Shown here piece after piece: positions 1 through 7,582 of a stretch of 27,779 nucleotides of DNA (position 1 is its first letter; each line of letters opens with the position of its first letter). Source of the DNA: CAZHBA01 sp964530225 (lineage in GTDB: Bacteria > Pseudomonadota > Alphaproteobacteria > UBA6615); contig CAZHBA010000106.1 in the NCBI GenBank assembly GCA_964530225.1, forward strand, positions 1-27,779. The letters are read 5' to 3'. Below the pieces are notes generated by a model. The model searched no databases. It was not told the origin of the DNA and saw only the letters and a program-made list of their open reading frames with translations. A program made the translations under genes and the position numbers.

Positions 1-4
1 CAGT

Positions 5-115
5 CTAATCCTCGGGTTCGCCGAGTTCGTCCAGATTGACCGGATAAGCCAATTCTTTACCTAGCTTGGCCGACAGGTCCATGGCCATGGTCATCACCAG
101 ATTGCGGTGACCGTC
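5..115 (-). pseudogene. C-terminal tail of an unrecognised protein, cut at a junction
   Basis: A reverse-strand reading frame ends at a TAG at 5-7. Its last ~36 codons look like natural protein: acidic, with amphipathic spacing and a tail ending DELGEPED. The frame stays open to about 238, but from roughly 120 onward the other strand carries a clearly recognisable hydrolase tail, so only the part left of ~115 is likely to be genuine. No start codon or 5' half belongs to it. I do not recognise the family. It appears to be the surviving end of a gene whose front was deleted. Confidence 0.4.
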
Positions 116-119
116 CTGG

Positions 120-299
120 GGCGCCGGCCACGATGCCTGCAACATCGCCGCTGTTGCACCCACCTCGATGATCTTTATTCCATGTGTGGACGGCATAAGC
201 CACAACGAAGTCGAGAACGCCAAACCGGAATGGATCACCGCCGGCGGCCAGGTGCTGCTCGGCGCGGTACTGAATATGGCGGGGATATGCTCGGGCTAA
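120..299 (+). pseudogene. C-terminal remnant of an M20 Zn-dependent hydrolase (N-carbamoyl amino acid hydrolase/hydantoinase type)
   Basis: Read forward from 120, the frame gives GAGHDACNIAAVAPTSMIF, then CVDGISHNEVENAKPEW, and ends at a TAA at 297-299. The GAGHDA and GISHNE blocks are hallmarks of the C-terminal part of the M20 carbamoylase/hydantoinase family, where the histidines take part in metal binding and catalysis. Intact members are ~400 residues and only about 59 remain here. The frame meets a TGA at 108-110 just upstream, and the sequence left of ~115 codes on the other strand, so the 5' seven-eighths are gone. The tail overlaps the convergent CmcJ-like stop by 3 bp. It is not functional as it stands. 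Confidence 0.8.
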
Positions 300-1129
300 T
301 CGAAGAACACCAGGGCGCGGGTCTCCAAGCTTTCGCGTGGGGCCGCATCGGCCGGGCTGGTGGGGTCGTCGAACGCTGCGTGCAACGAATAGGGCGCTAC
401 ACCTTCCGCCACCGCGCCGCTGTCGTAATTCTTGATCAGTATCGCTTCATCGCGGGTCATACGCGGAAAATAATACCAGTCATTTCCAGCATCGAAAGAC
501 GCGTGGCGGGTCTGGCCGATCCGGTTATAGGCGCGACGCTCGACCGTATGTAGACAACTGTCGTCGACGCTACGGGCATCGCACAATGCCATGGGCCATT
601 CCTCGATGATGCCGGTCATCGAGCGCCAGACATTAGTGATAGCGAACCGTTTGACCAACAGCGTATCAGCTTCGTCGGGCAGTAAATCCTTGATTCGCTG
701 GGCTGCCGACCAGTCGGTGTAATCGGTATGAGCGGCGCCAGCGGGTTCACGCGCATTATATTTTTCGCGTAGCGACTGCGACGACGAACGCCGTGTGTGG
801 TCAAACACGAACACCCTTGTGACGCCAGGAGTGTGGGCCTTGATCAGCTCCTCGACCTCGAGGTTGTAGACGGTCTCCAGTTCGGCGTCGTCGAAGAAAT
901 TACTTACCTGGGTCGGGTGATCGACGAAGGCGAAACCCTCAATATCAAGGGTAAACGTATTGGATAGCGCGCGAGCATCACGCACCACCATCGTGCGCTG
1001 TTCGCGCTCACCTTCGAAGTTAGTGCACTCGCCCGGCACATTCGACTGGTAGAAGACCGGCAGCTTACCCGTGTCAATTAAGTAGCCGATGGGCGCTTCG
1101 ATAGTCGGAATGGCAGCGGTAGCGTTCAT
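296..1129 (-). CDS. CmcJ/NvfI-type oxidoreductase
   Basis: A 277-residue protein that I assign to the CmcJ/NvfI (AsaB, GA4 desaturase-like) oxidoreductase family. Supporting blocks are an early YLIDTG segment, the FVFDHTRRS block, the AAHTDYTD segment with its histidine and aspartate, and the late NDWYYFPRMTRDEAILIKNYDS stretch that is typical near the C-terminus. The family includes fungal and actinobacterial secondary-metabolism enzymes, and bacterial members are mostly uncharacterised. The ATG at 1129 is preferred over a TTG at 1156 because GGAG lies nine bases before the ATG. It sits 79 bp downstream of the broken Gfo/Idh/MocA gene on the same strand and may once have been cotranscribed with it. 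The substrate is unknown. Confidence 0.85.
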   Translation of the reverse strand: MNATAAIPTIEAPIGYLIDTGKLPVFYQSNVPGECTNFEGEREQRTMVVRDARALSNTFTLDIEGFAFVDHPTQVSNFFDDAELETVYNLEVEELIKAHTPGVTRVFVFDHTRRSSSQSLREKYNAREPAGAAHTDYTDWSAAQRIKDLLPDEADTLLVKRFAITNVWRSMTGIIEEWPMALCDARSVDDSCLHTVERRAYNRIGQTRHASFDAGNDWYYFPRMTRDEAILIKNYDSGAVAEGVAPYSLHAAFDDPTSPADAAPRESLETRALVFFD

Positions 1130-1208
1130 GGCATCGTTCTCCGGGAGCAAGTTCAATTAGGGAGCCGTTCAAGCCTAATGTAATAGCATAACCGGACCGG
1201 TTGAGCCC

Positions 1209-2267
1209 CTACTCCGTCACCTTGACCGGTGACGGATCGTTGCGCGGCAATGTAACGAGTTCGTCGCGCTCGGCCGACAGGTCGGCGGCGTTGTAGACGT
1301 CCATCACCAGAATCGCCTCGTCTTTAGTCACCATGGCAGGACGGTCGAAGGCAACCGCCTCAAGGAAATGGCCAGTTTCATCGTACATGGGGCCAGCAAA
1401 AACATGGCCGACCGGTTCGCCCGGCATCGATGACAGCGGATAGCGGATGCCATGCTCGGTAGTATTAAACTGCACCTCTTTATGGGTGTCGTCGATGGTC
1501 AAGGCACCATCGGTGCCAATCACCTCGATCCACGCCTGCACGTAGTTGGGATAGCCGATAGGTAGTATCCAGCCAACACCGACGGTAATGGTGGTGCCAT
1601 CGTCCATGGTCACCATCACCCACTGGTGGTCCGGGGTGTCGCTCTTCTGGCTGTACAGTTTGCCAGCTGTCTGGGAATAAACCCGTACCGGCTTGCGTGG
1701 CTGCAGGCACCACAAGACGAAATCGAGGTCATGCACACCACCGATGGAGGTCGGCGACAATTTAGACCGGCCGGTGATTTTTTCACCGAGCTCGCGCGTC
1801 GAATGGCGTGACACCATAACTGTCACCGGGTCGCCGATCATTCCATCGTTGAGCGCCTTTTAAACGTAGACGTAGCGCGGATCGAAACGACGCGAATAGC
1901 CGATGCTGATCTTGAGGCCCTTCGCGTCGGCAAGCGCGTAGGCCTGTTCGGCTTCTTCGATAGTCGGCGCGATAGGCTTTTCGACGAACACGTGCTTTCC
2001 CGCCTCCAGCGCCGCCATGACCATGGGATAGCGCTTGGTCTCCGGCGTCATCGAAATGACCATAACATCGATGGAATCGTCCGCAATAAGGCTCTGCCAG
2101 TTGTCGGTCATCGACGCCGCACCGGTTTCTTCAGCGATCTCGACCTGGCGCTTGGGATCTATCTCGGCAATATGCAGCTGATTAACAATGCCGTTGTGGG
2201 CACAGGCGTTGGCGCGGATACCACCAACCCAGCCGACCCCGATGACCCCAACGTTGATGCGTTTCAA
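1209..2267 (-). pseudogene. Gfo/Idh/MocA family oxidoreductase interrupted by one in-frame TAA
   Basis: The first half (2267 down to 1860) has the Rossmann motif GVIGVGWVG and the catalytic EKP in HVFVEKPIAPT. The second half (down to 1209) has GGVHDLDFVLW, where the family's active-site aspartate/histidine lies, and the C-terminal alpha/beta domain. Both halves share one reading frame. They are separated only by TAA at 1860-1862, where RYVYV is followed by KALNDGMIGDP and a sense codon, probably AAA, is expected. No base needs to be inserted or removed. The start is a TTG at 2267 without a strong ribosome binding site. Intact members are NAD(P)-dependent sugar or inositol dehydrogenases of ~350 residues, as this would be if read through. 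Recent inactivation or a sequencing error fits better than programmed readthrough. Confidence 0.88.
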
Positions 2268-2831
2268 CTCAGCTAAATGATTTCCGCCCTATTCTTGTTT
2301 TTGCTTGTAACGCGTGACCGGCGCTTTCCCCTGCGCCAGAGACCCGACAGCGTTGCGCGAATTGGATGCAGAGTCTACGCCCAATCAACAGCCTGGTTTG
2401 GCGAACGCCACATTCACGTCCTTGGACCGGTGCTCGGCGAGCCAGACGTGCGTGAGTTCCTGCGCCCTGAAAATCTTCCCGGTAGTCATGGACTGGGCAA
2501 CAGCGTCGCGAAGGGGAGCGCCCATTTCCACGCAACCAACGACTTCGGTCACCGTGGCCGTCGTGGTACAAGCTGGCAAGACCGTACTATACTTCCGGAT
2601 TGCCCTGCTCCGCCAAGGGCCGCAATTAGGTTAGCGCGGCGGCGTAATCGCCCCGCCACGCAGCCTCTTTAACCTTGTCGATATTCTGCGCGGCAGTTGG
2701 GCCAACGGCGACCGGCAGCAAACCATTGGCATGAAGGATGGTAAACGAATCATCGGCTCAGTTTACTATCGATCCGGTGCTCTTATGAACTAGTGTCTGG
2801 TACAAATACACAGTGAAGACAGGGCCTAGTG
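2268..2831. other. Gene-poor stretch with two unassigned reverse-strand remnants
   Basis: No intact gene is visible. On the reverse strand a 64-codon frame (2579 to 2385) has natural-looking composition, with CVEMGAPLRDAVAQSM in the middle and AFAKPGC at the end. A separate 43-codon tail (2757 to 2626) contains HANGLLPVAVGPTAAQNIDK. Neither has a convincing ribosome binding site and I cannot name either family. The second could be the end of a glycosidase-like enzyme, but that is only an impression. Forward frames here look like shadows. The block is best read as decayed coding sequence. Confidence 0.35.
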
Positions 2832-2990
2832 ATGCGAAAAACAGTTTTTACAATTAGTGCCTTACTGATCATTTTCGACATTGGGGTTACCGTAGCGATG
2901 TATGACGCTCGCGAACGTCAGTCGATTACGCCAGCAACAACAACACCATATTCGCTCGCTCATGCCCGCGAAAACCCGACGATCCTTTAG
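2832..2990 (+). CDS. Small protein with an N-terminal hydrophobic segment (candidate)
   Basis: A 52-codon frame starts at an ATG eight bases after AGGG and ends at TAG just before the Old Yellow Enzyme gene. The N-terminus is MRK followed by about 17 mostly hydrophobic residues (TVFTISALLIIFDIGVTVA), like a signal peptide or single membrane anchor. A short polar tail rich in Thr, Pro and Ala follows. It lies 16 bp upstream of the OYE ATG and would be its cotranscribed leader gene. I do not recognise a family, and the case rests only on the ribosome binding site, the leader-like N-terminus and the position. It could be chance. Confidence 0.35.
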   Translation: MRKTVFTISALLIIFDIGVTVAMYDARERQSITPATTTPYSLAHARENPTIL

Positions 2991-3006
2991 ACAAGGCAAA
3001 ATATTC

Positions 3007-4092
3007 ATGGCTGAAAATATCGATCTCTTCACACCGCTCAACCTTCGCGGTCTGCAGTTACCCAACCGTATTCTCATGTCGCCGATGACCCGCAGCCGAG
3101 CTGGCGAAAGTGACGTTCAGCAGGATCTGAACGTCGTATACTACACCCAGCGCTCAACGGCCGGACTAATCATAACCGAAGGGGCACAGGTCAGCGCCGA
3201 GGGCAAAGGATATTGCCGCACTCCCGGCATTTATACCGACGCCCAAGTCACCGGCTGGCACAAAATCACCGATTCGGTTCACGCCGAGGACGGCCGGATT
3301 TTTCTGCAATTGTGGCATGTCGGGCGTATTTCCCACCCGCTAAACAATGACGGCGTTCGTGCCGTCGCACCATCAACGATACAGGCCACTGGGCAGATAT
3401 TCACGGTCGAGGAAGGCATGCAAGATTTCGCCGTGCCACACGCGCTGACGACCAAAGAAGTCGAAGACGTGGTCAAGGAGCACGGGCACGCCGCCGCTTG
3501 CGCAAAGGCGGCTGGCTTCGACGGTGTCGAACTGCATGCCGGTCAGGGCTATCTCCCCATGCAGTTCCTATCGCCCAATGCCAACCAGCGCGATGACAAA
3601 TATGGCGGATCCATCGCCAACCGGGTGCGCTTCGTTACCGAGGCGCTCGAAGCCGCCGTCGATGTCCTCGGAGGGAAACGGGTTGGCATCCGTATTGCGC
3701 CGGGCTTTACTTTCAATGATGTATTGGACGATGACCCTCAGGAAACCTACACGACGCTGCTGCAGGCGATAAAGCCGCTCAACGTCGCCTACATCCACGT
3801 TGTCACGCCGCCACCGCCGATGTCCCACAATGTGCCCGAAGACGTTACCGCGCTAGTACGCGACAATCATGACGGTGTGTTAATCCGCAATGGCGGCTAC
3901 GACCAGGAAAAGGCCGAGGCCGCACTCAAGTCGGGTGACGCCGACCTCATCGCCTTCGGTAAGCTATTCCTCGCCAACCCAGACCTGCCAGCGCGTTTCA
4001 AACAAGGCGCCGAGCTCAACGCCTGGGATATGGAAACCTTTTACACCCCCGGCCCCAAGGGCTACACGGACTACCCGGCATTGGACGGCTAA
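3007..4092 (+). CDS. Old Yellow Enzyme family alkene reductase
   Basis: A 361-residue FMN-dependent ene-reductase (NADH:flavin oxidoreductase/OYE family) that would reduce activated C=C bonds with NAD(P)H. It has LFTPLNLRGLQLPNRILMSP at the N-terminus, LWHVGRISHP near residue 103, the substrate-binding block HAGQGYLPMQFLSP at 177-190, DKYGGSIANRVRF, and the phosphate-binding end LIAFGKLFLANPDLP. The conserved active-site tyrosine is Y182. The usual H-x-x-N or H-x-x-H pair that holds the substrate carbonyl is H177 and Q180 here, which is unusual. The ATG at 3007 starts the canonical N-terminus, and an upstream in-frame start at 2902 would add 35 residues without homology. Only weak SD-like AAGG precedes it. 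Confidence 0.92.
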   Translation: MAENIDLFTPLNLRGLQLPNRILMSPMTRSRAGESDVQQDLNVVYYTQRSTAGLIITEGAQVSAEGKGYCRTPGIYTDAQVTGWHKITDSVHAEDGRIFLQLWHVGRISHPLNNDGVRAVAPSTIQATGQIFTVEEGMQDFAVPHALTTKEVEDVVKEHGHAAACAKAAGFDGVELHAGQGYLPMQFLSPNANQRDDKYGGSIANRVRFVTEALEAAVDVLGGKRVGIRIAPGFTFNDVLDDDPQETYTTLLQAIKPLNVAYIHVVTPPPPMSHNVPEDVTALVRDNHDGVLIRNGGYDQEKAEAALKSGDADLIAFGKLFLANPDLPARFKQGAELNAWDMETFYTPGPKGYTDYPALDG

Positions 4093-4101
4093 AGCAGCGG
4101 C

Positions 4102-4650
4102 TCAAATATCCGCCAGCGGGATCAGCGCGTCGGCAGGTGGGTCGATCTCGAAGGCGTTGGCGGTACAGCAGGTCATGGCAAACTGGCCAACGTGGGCCAC
4201 CGCCGCGACCAGGTGTTCGAGGCCGAGCACTTCTTCGGTGCTGGCGTAGGTCGCGTCGCTGAGCTTCTGGTCGACGAGCAATTCGCTGGCCACCGCATAG
4301 ACCGCTTGCTCACGTGGGTCGCCGAGCTGTGGCGTTTCGTTGGTGTTGATGGCATCAACAATTTTCCGGTCCAGATCAACGGCGAGCGCATTTCGCGCCT
4401 GAGCGAACCAGGGATATTTCGCGTTCCAGTGCCGGGCCACAACCAAATTGATTATCTGGCGTTCGCGCCCGCTCAACGGGCCGACATTTAGACAGGCGCG
4501 TAAGTTCTGTGAATTGCGCATCAATTCCGGAATACGGATATAGGCATAGTATGGCCCGCCAACTGGCCCGCCAGTGGCCTGAGCTTCGTCGTAGACGCTG
4601 CCCTGCGCCTCATCCATGTCCTCGCGTTTGAGTATCTCGATTCGTGTCAT
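4102..4650 (-). CDS. Carboxymuconolactone decarboxylase-like protein
   Basis: A 182-residue all-helical protein of the CMD/AhpD-like superfamily, recognised by LSGRERQIINLVVARHWNAK followed by a helix and a Leu-rich C-terminal half. The length is normal for stand-alone CMD proteins found in catabolic clusters. The start at 4650 has GGGAGG four bases upstream. There is no AhpD CxxC pair, so peroxidase activity is unlikely. In the usual family pattern a Tyr-Glu-Trp block is followed by a His (YEWxxH-like). Here the matching segment is KYPWFAQARNAL, which lacks both the acidic residue and the histidine, so decarboxylase chemistry is doubtful. It converges on the OYE gene with a 9-bp gap. Confidence 0.8.
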   Translation of the reverse strand: MTRIEILKREDMDEAQGSVYDEAQATGGPVGGPYYAYIRIPELMRNSQNLRACLNVGPLSGRERQIINLVVARHWNAKYPWFAQARNALAVDLDRKIVDAINTNETPQLGDPREQAVYAVASELLVDQKLSDATYASTEEVLGLEHLVAAVAHVGQFAMTCCTANAFEIDPPADALIPLADI

Positions 4651-4727
4651 ATCGCCTCCCGACGCCCAATTTTCGTTGATATATCGTATGCCTTTTATAG
4701 GACCACCAATGGCGCGCAACGAGAAGA

Positions 4728-5786
4728 TTGCGCACCGATGTAAATCAGAATTTTCCGGAGAAGTACGTTTTACAGTATCATCGCTACCGAAATGCTCTCT
4801 ATCGATATGGCGTAAACGCATTGAAAGAACAACTTCACAATCTTTGGCGCAAATATTGGCCCTGGATCAGCCCCTGGCAGATCCTCCAGGGTATCGTTGC
4901 CGCCATATTGCTGGGCCTGGCCATGCTGGTGCCCCACCGGGTGGCCAGCAATGCCGGCAGCGCCGTGGCGCGCACCCTAGGACCTCTGTTTCATTGGCAC
5001 CGGCGCGGCATGGCTAACCTAGCCCATGTCTATCCCGATATGCCCAAGGCAAAGCGACGCAAAATCATGAACGGTGTTTGGGATAATCTTGGCCGGACCA
5101 TGGGCGAGTTCGCCCGTATTTCAAAGGTCGGCGCGACGGTGACGGCCTCCGGCCTGGAGCATATTCCCGATGAGGGCACGCCGGTTATTTTCGTCACCGC
5201 CCATATGGCCAACTGGGAAGCACTCGCCTGGTTTAGCCGCCTGTGCGGCCGCAAACTTTTGGATGTCTATCGGCGGCCTAACAATGTTTATGTCGATCAA
5301 CTGCTGAAGCTGCGCGCTTATGGATTGTCAGTTCAGCTAATCGAGAAAGACAGTCGGGTCGGTATCCACTTACTCCGCCGGTTGCGCGAAGGCGGCGCTG
5401 TTACCCTATTCGTTGATCAAAAGGGGACCACCGGCGATGCTCTGATTCCGTTCATGGGCAAGGACGCCCTGACCATTCGCACACCGGCGCTACTGGCCGC
5501 GAAAACCGGCGCAACGGTAATACTGGGACGCATGATCCGAAAAAACCGTCACGACCTCCACATCACCGCCTATCCGCCCCTGTCGCCAATCGCCAATAGT
5601 GGCCCGGAAGCGGAGAACGCCTTCATGCAGCAAATAAACGATGTTTTAACCGCCTGGGTCGAGGAAACGCCAGAACAGTGGTTGTGGATCCACCGGCGCT
5701 GGAAAAACGCCGACACGCAACCTGTCGATCCCACGACGGTAGATACCCCAGTCGATACTGGATCGCGCCAGCCGTCGTCGGTGTAG
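4728..5786 (+). CDS. LpxL/HtrB-family lipid A acyltransferase
   Basis: A lysophospholipid/lauroyl acyltransferase-family protein predicted to add a secondary acyl chain to lipid A at the inner membrane. It has one hydrophobic N-terminal anchor (about residues 52-70), the catalytic H-x4-E as HMANWE at residues 159-164, the RRPNN block, FVDQKG, the AAKTGATVILG strand and the terminal W-x-HRRWK signature. The last ~25 residues (DTQPVDPTTVDTP and onward) are a low-complexity extension. The start is uncertain: the longest frame uses a TTG at 4728 with no proper Shine-Dalgarno, and another TTG at 4821 would give 321 residues, closer to the family's usual ~300. It is divergent from the CMD-like gene. 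Confidence 0.88.
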   Translation: MRTDVNQNFPEKYVLQYHRYRNALYRYGVNALKEQLHNLWRKYWPWISPWQILQGIVAAILLGLAMLVPHRVASNAGSAVARTLGPLFHWHRRGMANLAHVYPDMPKAKRRKIMNGVWDNLGRTMGEFARISKVGATVTASGLEHIPDEGTPVIFVTAHMANWEALAWFSRLCGRKLLDVYRRPNNVYVDQLLKLRAYGLSVQLIEKDSRVGIHLLRRLREGGAVTLFVDQKGTTGDALIPFMGKDALTIRTPALLAAKTGATVILGRMIRKNRHDLHITAYPPLSPIANSGPEAENAFMQQINDVLTAWVEETPEQWLWIHRRWKNADTQPVDPTTVDTPVDTGSRQPSSV

Positions 5787-5815
5787 GCCTGGCACCCGTT
5801 AATATAAAGCCTGGA

Positions 5816-6204
5816 TTAAGCGAAGCGCATCTGCACAAGAAAGCGGTCGACCGCCTGATGGAGGTGCTGCGTTTGACCGTTCAGATTCTCGGGCGGCGTC
5901 TTAACGCCTTTGGCATTCTCGCCGGTTTTCTTGAGCGTTGCCAAGATATCGACGATTTTTGCCGAAACCTCCTATGATCTCTCAGCAGCCTGCAGGACGT
6001 TCTGACTAATTTCGGACGTCGCTGAGGTTTGTTGTTCCACGGCGTTTTACTTTTCTCTCCGGATAAAAAGAATATAAATAACAGAATCCACGCCACCGCA
6101 GTGATTGCCATTACGAGAAATGCGCTGTTCGTCTCAAACAAACTAATAGTTGCGGACAAGACCGCCACCATTTCATGGATCTCAGAAGTTAACATGGCAC
6201 GCAA
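5816..6204 (-). pseudogene. Methyl-accepting chemotaxis protein remnant
   Basis: The reverse frame from 6040 to the TAA at 5816-5818 reads VEQQTSATSEISQNVLQAAE, then TAG, then EVSAKIVDILATLKKTGENA, and ends HQAVDRFLVQMRFA. This is the C-terminal end of a chemoreceptor signalling domain, matching the family's EQQTxATxEI and LxxxVDRFL segments. A TAG interrupts it at the expected EEVS position. Upstream, in a different frame (6204 to ~6045), lies a segment with one strong membrane helix (AFLVMAITAVAWILLFIFFL) that may belong to the same lost gene or to another. The sensor, HAMP and most of the signalling domain are absent. It converges on the acyltransferase gene. Confidence 0.75.
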
Positions 6205-6530
6205 TTTCGCTAGCGTCGTCTAAATTTTAAGACTTTTTTAACATTCAAATGCTTAAGAGGTTGTTAACCGATATTCCTAACAGCCCGGAATAATTGCTGT
6301 TTTTGGGCTCGGGTGAGCGTTTTCCGCGTTCAAAACTCTCGCTTCCGGTTAGCTTTTGGAAATACTGGATTTATCGCTTTCGCCACATATCGGCCATGGC
6401 CCCGGAGGCCTGCGGGGCAGCGAATTCAATAAGGTGGAGATACCGTTCATTCTGCCTGCGGCGTCGGCTTCAAAGAGGGTAGCAGGATCGGGTCGACTGC
6501 AATTATCTCACTCAACGGGCTTCTAGTGCA
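6205..6530. other. Intergenic stretch without a recognisable gene
   Basis: Lies between the chemoreceptor remnant and the cold-shock terminator. Short frames exist on both strands. One reverse frame contains FEADAAGRMNGISTLLNS and may be another decayed fragment, but it has no start signal and no family I recognise. Confidence 0.3.
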
Positions 6531-6534
6531 CATA

Positions 6535-6560
6535 AGAAAAGGGCCGTCCAAAGACGGCCC
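6535..6560 (-). terminator. Rho-independent terminator of the cold-shock gene
   Basis: A perfect 8-bp GC-rich stem (GGGCCGTC at 6541-6548 paired with GACGGCCC at 6553-6560) with a 4-base loop. On the minus strand it is followed by TTTTCTTATG. It begins 25 bp past the cold-shock stop codon, on the correct strand. Confidence 0.9.
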
Positions 6561-6585
6561 CGTCCCATTGGAGAATTGTTTGCGC

Positions 6586-6789
6586 CTATTCTTCTTGGAG
6601 ATTAACCGCCTTGGGGCCACGCGCGTCGGGCTGAACGTCGAAGGTCACCTTCTGACCCTCGGTCAACTGTGACATACCTGCTTGCTCAACCGCCGAGATG
6701 TGAACAAAGACATCCTTCGAGCCATCTTCGGGGGAAATGAAGCCGAAGCCTCGCGTTACATTAAAAAATTTTACGGTACCTGTCGTCAT
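6586..6789 (-). CDS. Cold-shock protein, CspA family
   Basis: A 67-residue single cold-shock domain that binds single-stranded RNA/DNA and acts as an RNA chaperone. RNP1 is RGFGFI at residues 13-18, and RNP2 is VFVHI at 27-31. The opening GTVKFFN is canonical, with Phe in place of the usual Trp. VTFDVQPDARGPKAVNL is the normal final strand. It is monocistronic with its own strong terminator. The upstream 400 bp are empty of genes, leaving room for the long structured leader typical of csp mRNAs, but I cannot show a thermosensor from sequence alone. Confidence 0.95.
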   Translation of the reverse strand: MTTGTVKFFNVTRGFGFISPEDGSKDVFVHISAVEQAGMSQLTEGQKVTFDVQPDARGPKAVNLQEE

Positions 6790-7222
6790 TAGTCATGCTT
6801 TCTTAGTGATAAGGACCCGCCACGCACCTGCGCGCGGTGTGATCGACCTCACATCACATTTAGAGAACGGCTCGTCAGCCAGCGGCAGAGCAAGAAGCAT
6901 TCTAAACCCGATGGGGAGTGGTCACAGCCCGATATATGGGAACAGTATTCCCGAAAAAGCAAGCATAATTAGTTTGCTGTTTCTAAGTATTTCTAACAAA
7001 AATTTGTATATTGCCGCTATTTTCTGCGCGTTCCTGCGGAGGTTAGCGGAATAGCACAAATGGCCAGCCTTTCATCCCGCCACTATTTTCATGAACAGGG
7101 GCTCCATACCGGTTGCTAATCGACATTTCTGGCGCCAAAAGGTACCCAAACGGCAAAATACTATATTGCAGCGGATATTTCTGTAGCCGGCATGAGATAA
7201 GCTTGCACACTGCGCACCGACT
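6790..7222. other. Gene-free stretch upstream of the cold-shock gene
   Basis: No supported coding sequence. It must hold the cold-shock promoter and leader on the minus strand. Nothing else is recognisable before the transporter tail that begins at 7223. Confidence 0.4.
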
Positions 7223-7408
7223 TTATTGCGCCAAATTAAACTTGCCACCCCTAGTCCGGCTTTCGGTCATCAGGTATACGCCTCCAATGACCAGGGCCAA
7301 CGCGATCGCGTGGAACAGGTGCAACTCCTCATCCGGCAACACGATAGCGAGGAACGCAACAAACAGCGAGCGTACATAATTTCCCATATTCGCTTTGTTG
7401 GCACCAAT
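7223..7408 (-). pseudogene. C-terminal tail of an EamA/DMT transporter
   Basis: The reverse frame has GANKANMGNYVRSLFVAFLA, then HLFHAIALALVIGGVYLM and a short tail ending FNLAQ. This matches the last two membrane helices of a drug/metabolite transporter. It aligns without gaps to the C-terminus of the intact transporter at 23659-24603 of this window (GPAKASIANYLRALFTAALA and HLVAFALVIVGVLLM), with more than half of about 50 positions identical. Only two of ten helices survive. Sequence right of ~7408 belongs to an oppositely oriented gene tail, so the 5' part was removed at that junction. Confidence 0.75.
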
Positions 7409-7577
7409 GGTGCTCGCCGTTTTGCTGGGACAGCTGGCCGACGTGAACTTACGCCGAGCGCTTCGCATCTTCGAGGATAAGGAAATTTGGTACGTCTTCA
7501 CCAGCCCGATCGGCGACATTTTAATCCTAGTCGTGCTCTATACCTTCTACGATGGCATTTCCCGGCAGCGATCTTAA
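7395..7577 (+). pseudogene. C-terminal tail of a TctA-type tricarboxylate transporter
   Basis: The forward frame LAPMVLAVLLGQLADVNLRR, ALRIFEDKEIWYVFTSPIGD and a final hydrophobic helix match the C-terminal end of the large membrane subunit (TctA) of tripartite tricarboxylate transporters. There the sequence is typically PMVLGxxLGxxxExNLRRAL followed by RPI. About 60 of ~500 residues remain. No TctB or TctC partner is nearby. The fragment begins at the same place where the opposite-strand EamA tail begins, so both were probably truncated in one event. Confidence 0.6.
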
Positions 7578-7582
7578 CGGGC

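Noticed and set aside
107..553. Forward 148-codon open frame
   Set aside because: Arg-rich shadow. The M20 tail lies in another forward frame and the CmcJ-like gene on the opposite strand explains the rest.
1845..1880. Programmed stop-codon readthrough in the Gfo/Idh/MocA gene
   Set aside because: TAA is a poor readthrough codon and no recoding element is visible. A mutation or sequence error is simpler.
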